From Eubacteriales bacterium (lineage in GTDB: Bacteria > Bacillota > Clostridia > Oscillospirales > CAG-382): a stretch of 10,712 nucleotides of DNA. Shown one piece after another: positions 5,783 through 10,712 of the stretch (the stretch's first letter is position 1; every line of letters begins with the position of its first letter). The notes under the pieces were generated by a model. That model was not told the DNA's origin. It did not search any database and worked only from the letters and a program-made list of their open reading frames with translations. The stretch lies in assembly GCA_028701715.1 (NCBI GenBank), contig JAQVQF010000060.1, positions 1 through 10,712 on the forward strand, given 5' to 3'. The position numbers and the translations under genes were made by a program.

Positions 5783-7504
5783 ATGTCGTTAATTAAAACT
5801 AAGTATCCGCGGTATCTCAATTTACGCCAGATGATATATGACGCCGCCGAAAAATTCGAAGACAAGGCTTATCTGAAATATATTAAAGGCGACAAATCGG
5901 TAGGTGAAATCACCTTCAGACGTTTTTCCGAACTGATGGAAAACCTCGGCACGTATTTTGCCGTGCCCGAAAATTCCTGCGGAAGAATAGCGATACTTGC
6001 AGAAAACCGTTATGAATGGCTTGTCGTCTATACCGCCGCTCTCGCCGCAGGCAAAGTGGTCATCCCGCTCGATAAAGAGCTGGATTTCGCACAGGCTGAA
6101 AAATTTATCGAGCTTGCGGAAGCGGACACCATCGTTTATTCCGCCGATTTTGCCGAAAAAGTCGTAAAAATGGCCGAAGCCGGTATACATTCTAAAAATA
6201 TCAGGCATTATATAAATTTGGACAGTCTTGATTCCGTTACCGACAAAAGATATACAACATACAAAAGATGTATCACTTTCGGTGAGGAAAAGCTCGCTTC
6301 CGGCTCTTTTTCCTTTAAAAAGCTGCGTTCCAATTCCTCGCGAGTATGCGCCATCATCTTTACCTCAGGCACAACCGGCACCAGCAAGGGCGTTATGCTT
6401 ACGGAAGACAACATTATGTCCTGTATTCATGCCTCCGCCAATATGGTAAATATCAGCGAAAACGACGTCCTGCTTTCCGTTTTACCATATCATCATACCT
6501 ATGAAACCTGCTGCGGTCTTCTGACTCCGATATGTATCGGCATCACCGTATGCATAAACAACAACCTTAAATATTTTACTAAAAACGTTCAGCTTTTCCG
6601 TCCCACCGCCATTGTGCTTGTCCCTTTGTTTGTCGCGACCATGGCGAAAAAAATCGAAAGCGAAATTAAAAAAACCAACAAAGAAACGATTGTTAAAGGC
6701 GGCGTATTCATAACCAAGAATATAAACCGCATAGGTATAGATGTAAAACGCTATGTTTTCGCAAGCATACACAAATTCCTGGGCGGAAGGCTAAAAACCA
6801 TCGTATGCGGCGGCGCCGCGCTCGACCCGCAGTATATAAAACGTTTTGAGGAATTCGGTATTTATATCTCCCAGGGCTACGGTATAACCGAATGCTCTCC
6901 TCTCGTTTCCGTTGTTCCCTGGAAAAAGGTTAAATATGCTTCCGTGGGAATTCCCATTCCCGGAAGTACCGTTAAAATAATGGCGGAAGACGAAAAAGGC
7001 AATGAATATGACCTCCCGACGGGCGAAACGGGTGAAATCTGCATAAAAGGCCCGCAGGTTATGGCAGGCTATTATAAAAATCCCGAAGCTACTGCCGAAG
7101 CGTTCAACAAGGAAGGCTTTTTCAAGTCCGGCGATTACGGATATATGGACGAGGACGGTTATTTATTTATAACCGGAAGAAAAAAGAACATAATAATATT
7201 CGACAACGGCAAGAATGTTTATCCCGAAGAAATCGAAGAATATCTCTACAGGCTTGACATTGTAAAGGAATGTGTGGTAGTCGCCAGGGAAATCGAAGGC
7301 GTAAGCATGATAACCGCGGTTATATTCCCGGACTACGAATTGTTCAAGGACAAGAGCGAAGAGCAAATCAAGGAAGCCTTTAAGACAGAGGTCGCAAAAA
7401 TCAACCGCTCCCTGCCCTCCTTTAAGCAGGTTCATCATGTGGAAATAAAAAAGACCGAATTCGAAAAAACCTCTTCCAAAAAAATTATCAGATACAAGGT
7501 ATAG
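5783..7504 (+). CDS. Long-chain acyl-CoA / acyl-ACP ligase (AMP-forming)
   Basis: This 573-aa adenylate-forming enzyme activates an acyl chain with ATP for transfer to CoA or, given the neighbour, to an acyl carrier protein. Numbering from 5783, the phosphate-binding loop TSGTTGTSKG is at 194-203, the LPYHHTYE block typical of long-chain fatty acid ligases at about 234-241, the GYGITE motif at 365-370, SGDYG at 449-453, GRKKNII at about 465-471, and the catalytic Lys of EKTSSKK at 566/567. It belongs to a different subgroup from the ligase at 521-2248. Upstream in-frame ATGs exist at 5747 and 5762. The 5747 start would lie about 8 nt from the predicted transcription start with no ribosome site, whereas AAAGG lies 12 bases before 5783; the choice remains tentative. 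An ACP gene follows after 156 bp without a clear terminator, so the two are probably one unit. Confidence 0.93.
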   Translation: MSLIKTKYPRYLNLRQMIYDAAEKFEDKAYLKYIKGDKSVGEITFRRFSELMENLGTYFAVPENSCGRIAILAENRYEWLVVYTAALAAGKVVIPLDKELDFAQAEKFIELAEADTIVYSADFAEKVVKMAEAGIHSKNIRHYINLDSLDSVTDKRYTTYKRCITFGEEKLASGSFSFKKLRSNSSRVCAIIFTSGTTGTSKGVMLTEDNIMSCIHASANMVNISENDVLLSVLPYHHTYETCCGLLTPICIGITVCINNNLKYFTKNVQLFRPTAIVLVPLFVATMAKKIESEIKKTNKETIVKGGVFITKNINRIGIDVKRYVFASIHKFLGGRLKTIVCGGAALDPQYIKRFEEFGIYISQGYGITECSPLVSVVPWKKVKYASVGIPIPGSTVKIMAEDEKGNEYDLPTGETGEICIKGPQVMAGYYKNPEATAEAFNKEGFFKSGDYGYMDEDGYLFITGRKKNIIIFDNGKNVYPEEIEEYLYRLDIVKECVVVAREIEGVSMITAVIFPDYELFKDKSEEQIKEAFKTEVAKINRSLPSFKQVHHVEIKKTEFEKTSSKKIIRYKV

Positions 7505-7660
7505 CAAAACAAACCCGAAAGCTTACCGTCGCTTTGATTCTTCCATGCAGCGCGGAACGAGCCGTATTGTCCGGCATATAATTTCTCATAAACGTTAAAG
7601 TCATACCATATGTTTTAAATATTATATATTAATTTACACAGCAATTGAGGTAATGGAATC

Positions 7661-7888
7661 ATGTACGAAAAACTTAAAGAAATACTGACAGACGAAATGA
7701 GCATCAATCCCGCAGATATCAGCATGGACGCCGAATTTATCGGCGACCTCGGCTTTAATTCACTTGAGCTTGCCGATCTTGTAGTCATATGCGAGGAAAA
7801 ATTCGGGGTCGAATTTGACGATGAGGTACTCCCCACTATGCTCACTGTGCGCGATGTGGTAAATTATCTTGAGCTGAACGCCGAATAA
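7661..7888 (+). CDS. Acyl carrier protein
   Basis: This 75-aa acidic protein has the ACP fold signature. The phosphopantetheine attachment site is Ser34 in GDLGFNSLELADLV (residues 28-41), followed by the helix III region ending VVNYLELNAE. The carrier holds acyl groups as thioesters on a 4'-phosphopantetheine arm added by a holo-ACP synthase, which is not in this window. The usual DSL is NSL here, a tolerated but less common variant. GAGG lies ten bases before the ATG. It stands alone, without fabD, fabG or fabF neighbours, after the acyl ligase. That points to a specialised ACP loaded by the ligase rather than the housekeeping fatty-acid-synthesis ACP; this is inference. The start and length (75 aa) are normal for the family. 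Confidence 0.93.
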   Translation: MYEKLKEILTDEMSINPADISMDAEFIGDLGFNSLELADLVVICEEKFGVEFDDEVLPTMLTVRDVVNYLELNAE

Positions 7889-7951
7889 CCGTCCGATCGA
7901 ACGTAAAACGCAGAATGCAGAATAGCTGTATTTATTTACAAAACCGCTTAA

Positions 7952-7992
7952 AGGGGTACTTGTGCTAACACAGGTACCCCTAAAGTTTTTTT
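7952..7992 (+). terminator. Strong intrinsic terminator after the ACP gene
   Basis: AGGGGTAC pairs with GTACCCCT, then a T-G wobble, then TGTG with CACA, closing on a CTAA loop: a 13-bp stem. Seven T residues follow four bases later. It ends the ligase-ACP transcript and insulates the BlaI-type module. Confidence 0.92.
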
Positions 7993-8024
7993 CATAAATT
8001 TTTTCTTATTTTTAATTTTATGTA

Positions 8025-8053
8025 TTGACATTTTAAGACTATTGTGGTAGTGT
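8025..8053 (+). promoter_or_regulatory. Promoter of the BlaI-type module
   Basis: TTGACA (8025-8030), a 17-bp spacer and TAGTGT (8048-8053) fit a sigma-A promoter. The -10 box runs into a cluster of palindromes, which suits autorepression by the BlaI-type protein. Confidence 0.7.
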
Positions 8054-8083
8054 AGACTATAGATATAGTTTAACTATCCTACA
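8048..8083. promoter_or_regulatory. Operator-like cluster of overlapping dyads (probable BlaI-type operator)
   Basis: Alternating TAGT and ACTA half-sites build overlapping palindromes: TAGT-GTAG-ACTA (8048-8059), ACTATA-GA-TATAGT (8056-8069) and ATAGTT-T-AACTAT (8065-8077), all flanked by TGTAG (8051) and CTACA (8079-8083). BlaI/MecI proteins bind dyads of this general kind over promoters of their own genes. The assignment rests on position and symmetry, not on a match to the staphylococcal consensus. Confidence 0.6.
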
Positions 8084-8117
8084 CGGTTAGACATACATAT
8101 TTTTAAGGGGGTGTGAG

Positions 8118-8162
8118 CCCATGTAATCCTATATATCTTTTAATAATAGTTTGTTACATGGG
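8118..8162 (+). promoter_or_regulatory. Leader hairpin with an ATG-TAA start-stop before the BlaI-type gene
   Basis: CCCATGTAA (8118-8126) and TTACATGGG (8154-8162) are perfect 9-bp arms with a 27-nt AT-rich loop. The left arm contains ATG-TAA, seven bases after AAGGGGGTG (8105-8113), the best ribosome-binding sequence in the leader. The right arm ends six bases before the likely real ATG at 8169. The hairpin would mask the start-stop and bring the strong ribosome site close to the true start. Confidence 0.5.
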
Positions 8163-8168
8163 TATTAT

Positions 8169-8525
8169 ATGATACAAAAATTATTCGACAGCGAAATTAA
8201 AGTAATGGAAATGATATGGTCAAGCGAGCCTGTCAGCGCAAAGGATATAAGCTTGCTGGCGACTGATAAAATCGGTTGGAATAAGAATACAACCTATACA
8301 ATAATTAAAAAACTAGAAAAAAAAGGATTTATAAAACGTACCGAACCGGGATTTATCTGTTCTTCCCTTGTTTCAATAAATGAGGTGCGTAAGGAAGCAA
8401 CAAACGGTCTTTTAAATAAATTGTTCGGAGGTTCGAAAAAAGCGCTTTTTTCCGCAATGCTTGAGGACGAGTCCATAACAGAGGAAGTATTAAAGGAATT
8501 ACGCAACCTGATAGAAAAGAGGTGA
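8169..8525 (+). CDS. blaI: BlaI/MecI/CopY-family transcriptional repressor
   Basis: This 118-aa winged-helix protein has an N-terminal DNA-binding domain: helices at about 7-20 and 23-33, with the recognition helix around WNKNTTYTIIKKLEKKGFI (37-55). The C-terminal part (about 70-118) is helical and suits the dimerisation domain. Family members repress their own operon by binding promoter dyads and are released when a BlaR1/MecR1-type protease triggers their cleavage. The Asn-Phe cleavage site of staphylococcal BlaI is not evident here. A TTG at 8151 would add six residues inside the hairpin arm. The ATG at 8169 is preferred because family proteins begin close to the '(L)FDSEIKVME' block, though only a weak GGG precedes it. 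The following M56 protease gene starts 6 bp after the stop. Confidence 0.88.
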   Translation: MIQKLFDSEIKVMEMIWSSEPVSAKDISLLATDKIGWNKNTTYTIIKKLEKKGFIKRTEPGFICSSLVSINEVRKEATNGLLNKLFGGSKKALFSAMLEDESITEEVLKELRNLIEKR

Positions 8526-8531
8526 TCCGGT

Positions 8532-9446
8532 TTGCCCGGAGAATTATTTTACTGGGTTTTCAACATGAGTATCACAGCAATACTCACGGGTATAATCGTT
8601 CTTCTGATACGGCGCATAAAAAAGATACCTCGACGTGTGATATCATTTTTGTGGCTGATACCGTTATTCAGGATGTGGTTACCTTTCGGAATCGGAAGTA
8701 AATTCGCTCTTATGACATTAATTTCAAAAATTACGACAAAAACGGTTATTATCGGCGACTTAACACATACGGTGGATTTTTCAATGACAAACCATGTAAT
8801 GGCGGCAAACAGCTATTTCCCGATAATATATAAAACCAATATTCTCAACAAGGTCTTTGGTATCGGTGCGGTTATATGGCTTATAATCGGATTTTCGCTT
8901 ATTATTTCGTTTTATATAATCTATATTATTTCATTACATGAGCTTAAAAGCTCTAAGCTATTTAAAGATAATGTTTATTATTCGGAAAAATTGATATCGC
9001 CCGCTGTTTACGGGATTTTCCGCCCGCGTATAATTCTGCCGGATTCGTACCGCGAACAAGACCTAACATTCGTATTGCTTCATGAAAAAATGCATATAAA
9101 ACGCGGTGACAACATATGGCGAATTCTTGCTTTTATTACCGCTGCCGTTCACTGGTTTAACCCGTTGTCCTGGATATTTTTAAAGTGCTTTCTTGCAGAC
9201 TTGGAGCTTTCTTGCGATGAAAAAGTTTTAGCTGTATGTAACGAGAATGGGAAAAGTGCGTATGCACGCGCAATATTAAATTGTGCGGAAAGCAGAAACG
9301 CATTTATATCCGCTTTTGGCGGCGCAAAAATCAGAATACGTATCGAGAATATTATATCATACAGAAAAATATCGGTTTTTTCTGCTATATGTTTTTCTTT
9401 ATTTGTGATTGCGATTGCTTATATGCTTCTTACAAATGCGATATAA
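8532..9446 (+). CDS. M56 (BlaR1/MecR1-type) membrane zinc metalloprotease without a C-terminal sensor domain
   Basis: This 304-aa protein has membrane segments at about 12-28, 36-52 and 108-135, and a final one at 280-301. The family block SPAVYGIFRPRIILP is at 156-170, the zinc-protease motif HEKMH at 184-188, and the likely third zinc ligand Glu225 or Glu230 in ELSCDE. M56 proteases of this type relay a signal to a BlaI-type repressor. BlaR1 proper carries an extracellular penicillin-binding domain of about 250 residues after the last membrane segment. Here the chain ends there, so the signal must be sensed by the membrane/loop region or by a partner. The TTG start is well supported: GAGGTGAT overlaps the repressor stop, with a few bases of spacing. 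The next gene begins 11 bp after its stop, giving a tight three-gene operon. Confidence 0.87.
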   Translation: MPGELFYWVFNMSITAILTGIIVLLIRRIKKIPRRVISFLWLIPLFRMWLPFGIGSKFALMTLISKITTKTVIIGDLTHTVDFSMTNHVMAANSYFPIIYKTNILNKVFGIGAVIWLIIGFSLIISFYIIYIISLHELKSSKLFKDNVYYSEKLISPAVYGIFRPRIILPDSYREQDLTFVLLHEKMHIKRGDNIWRILAFITAAVHWFNPLSWIFLKCFLADLELSCDEKVLAVCNENGKSAYARAILNCAESRNAFISAFGGAKIRIRIENIISYRKISVFSAICFSLFVIAIAYMLLTNAI

Positions 9447-9457
9447 AGGAGATTATT

Positions 9458-10456
9458 ATGAAAAACAAAACCTTTGGTATTTATTATCTATTATCTGTTG
9501 TAAGTGTTCTGCTTGCTTCTTTTTACCCGTTGTATATGGGAATCCGAGTCATAACGGATATGTTGCAAAACGGTACAGTGCTTGCCGGGGATTATCCGAA
9601 GTATATTATTCCATACACCCCAATAAGCATCGCTCTGATTTTAGGCGTTATACTTATGCCGCTTGCGTTCCGTTTTATAAAGCGTTTTGCTGTCGCTGCC
9701 GTTTCGGTTATTTCGTTAGGTGCGTTTTTTCTTTCGGAATTGCTATTGGAAAGCAAAGTAATAGTAACCTCGACGGTGACAACAACATTGGAAAGCTGGC
9801 AGATGTTTATGTGTTATGTTCCGCCGGAAGGTTATGGAACACGCACATGGACGACGGTGGATGTATTGCTGGGCGAATATAACCCAACGTTTAAAATTCA
9901 TTTTTACCTTATCTCGGTGGTGATTATATTAACTGTTTTAAATTGTGTTTTAGGCTTCGGTAAAATGATAAAAACGCACGATAAGCGTCGTTTAAAATCA
10001 CTTATTATACAAGCGATTTCAAGCTTTATTTTTATCGCCCTTTGTATATTTGCTTGTTTTACAGCGTTTTACCGTAACGGAGAATTAACCGTATCCGCTC
10101 TTTCTGCAGTTTTGATGTGTTTATTTTTTGTAATATTCGGATTAACAAGCGGAGTATATATCGGCTCGTTCCTGCTTGGTAAAAGAAAACTGTTCTCTGT
10201 TCTGATACCTGCGGTTGTATCATCTGTAATTACGCTTGCGATGTATTTAGGGGAAATGATTCTCTTAAGCGGGCATTTATATAGATTCGGTAAAGGATTC
10301 TTTTTCGAAAAGCTCGGACATATCGTTCTGGCGCCTGTTGATATATGTGTTATTTTAATTTCCGGGTGTATCTGCGCTATGATTATGATAGCTTTACGGA
10401 AAAACAACACGCTTCCCGTGAACAATGATAACGCTAAAATTGAATGTGAAGGTTAA
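9458..10456 (+). CDS. Multi-pass membrane protein of unknown function in the BlaI/M56 operon
   Basis: I do not recognise this 332-aa protein. It has about eight hydrophobic segments: around residues 7-29, 50-72, 77-97, 147-166, 183-205, 211-240, 245-270 and 288-313. There is a longer polar, probably extracytoplasmic loop at about 100-146, rich in Thr and Trp, and a short charged cytoplasmic-looking tail. No ATPase, transporter or enzyme motif is visible. The open frame extends upstream to 9281, but AAAGGAG lies just before the ATG at 9458 and the upstream part overlaps the protease gene, so 9458 is the start. Its place as the last gene of an autoregulated repressor/protease operon suggests it is either the induced effector (for example envelope protection) or the sensor the truncated protease lacks. 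Both are inference. Confidence 0.8.
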   Translation: MKNKTFGIYYLLSVVSVLLASFYPLYMGIRVITDMLQNGTVLAGDYPKYIIPYTPISIALILGVILMPLAFRFIKRFAVAAVSVISLGAFFLSELLLESKVIVTSTVTTTLESWQMFMCYVPPEGYGTRTWTTVDVLLGEYNPTFKIHFYLISVVIILTVLNCVLGFGKMIKTHDKRRLKSLIIQAISSFIFIALCIFACFTAFYRNGELTVSALSAVLMCLFFVIFGLTSGVYIGSFLLGKRKLFSVLIPAVVSSVITLAMYLGEMILLSGHLYRFGKGFFFEKLGHIVLAPVDICVILISGCICAMIMIALRKNNTLPVNNDNAKIECEG

Positions 10457-10473
10457 TTTCACAGAATGATAAT

Positions 10474-10533
10474 AAAGCCCGCCATGGTATTAGACGCTTC
10501 ACAGCGCTAACTCAATTGGCGGCTTTGTTTTTT
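10474..10533 (+). terminator. Structured terminator after the membrane-protein gene
   Basis: AAAGCC-C-GCCA pairs with TGGCGGCTTT (one bulged C), followed by G and six T. The enclosed loop contains its own hairpin, TTAG-A-CGCT with AGCG-C-TAA, around TCAC. The outer stem with its T run is a good intrinsic terminator. The nested arm is more elaborate than usual. Confidence 0.75.
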
Positions 10534-10539
10534 ATGCCG

Positions 10540-10578
10540 AATTATATTTACTCCGGACGAATATAATTATCCGGGGTA
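10540..10578. repeat. Overlapping, mutually exclusive inverted repeats
   Basis: AATTATATT (10540-10548) is a perfect complement of AATATAATT (10560-10568). The loop of that hairpin begins with TACTCCGG (10549-10556), which can instead pair with CCGGGGTA (10571-10578) through one wobble, followed by TTTTATA. Only one of the two stems can form at a time. Confidence 0.5.
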
Positions 10579-10712
10579 TTTTATATATTAAGGTAACCTC
10601 TAAAAAACTGATTTCCAGACAGGTATAATACAATTCAAGCGTCTTTTTTGAAAAAGCGCGGTGAGAACCGCTGATATCGAGCGAAAATCATTTGTTTTAA
10701 GGCATATCGCCT
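10579..10712. other. Unassigned right end, possibly an element boundary
   Basis: No gene can be supported in these 134 bases. Two minus-strand frames are open from the right edge: one stops at 10635 (25 codons, ending RFFKKDA), the other near 10605. Either could be the 3' end of a leftward gene cut by the window. The junction GGTAACCTCTAAAAAACTGA (10593-10612) has the look of an insertion-sequence terminus, but without the partner end this is only a suspicion. Confidence 0.25.

Noticed and set aside
7577..7582. TATAAT as a separate promoter for the ACP gene
   Set aside because: No acceptable -35 box lies 16-18 bp upstream. Co-transcription with the ligase is simpler.
8118..8162. CCCATGTAA/TTACATGGG as a classical bla/mec operator
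   Set aside because: Half-sites ATGTA and TACAT are in the opposite order to the TACAT-ATGTA dyad and 29 bp apart. An RNA hairpin explains them better.
8151..8168. TTG start for the BlaI-type repressor
   Set aside because: It would place the start within the leader hairpin arm, without a ribosome site at proper distance. The ATG at 8169 fits the family start better.
9281..9457. 59-residue N-terminal extension of the 332-aa membrane protein
   Set aside because: It lies inside the M56 protease gene in another frame, and a strong AAAGGAG ribosome site marks the ATG at 9458.

Overview
The window looks like chromosomal DNA of a spore-forming member of the Clostridia. It carries a complete spoVAC-spoVAD-spoVAE block, which codes for the spore dipicolinic-acid transport proteins. 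It also has clostridial-type signals: strong TTGACA/TATAAT promoters, AGGAGG-like ribosome sites and U-tailed terminators. I cannot name the genus from sequence alone.

Left part, minus strand (1-5362). Transcription runs leftwards. The spoVA operon (5362 to 3499) comes first. About 250 bp follow, holding a good sigma-A promoter, and then a two-gene unit: a lipoyl-less E2/chloramphenicol-acetyltransferase-fold protein (3249-2263) and a class I acyl-CoA ligase (2248-521). A perfect hairpin lies just past the ligase stop. Beyond it, a HAD-family phosphatase gene starts at 454 and runs off the left edge.

Centre (5363-5782). This divergent intergenic region is unusually structured. It has a six-unit, 17-bp array of palindromes (5402-5503), a run of TTGATT-like words, a 7-bp inverted repeat, and a near-consensus promoter for the rightward genes. 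A 13-bp word and its surrounding 16-bp imperfect palindrome occur here and again upstream of the promoter of the leftward E2-like/ligase unit. This suggests that both acyl-activation units answer to one regulator.

Right part, plus strand (5783-7888). A second, different long-chain acyl-CoA/acyl-ACP ligase is followed by a small acyl carrier protein, so the pair may load an acyl chain onto a dedicated carrier. A strong terminator at 7952-7992 ends the region.

Far right (8025-10533). An AT-richer, self-contained module follows: promoter plus operator dyads, a BlaI/MecI-type repressor, an M56 (BlaR1-like) membrane metalloprotease lacking a penicillin-sensor domain, and an unrecognised eight-segment membrane protein, closed by a terminator. 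No beta-lactamase or other resistance enzyme is present, so the output is probably the membrane protein. The last ~180 bp hold overlapping inverted repeats and possibly the edge of another element.

The most notable points are the palindrome array beside spoVA, the operator shared by the two acyl-ligase units, an E2-fold protein whose catalytic histidine is replaced by glutamate, the ligase-ACP pair, and a start-stop/hairpin leader in front of the BlaI-type gene.
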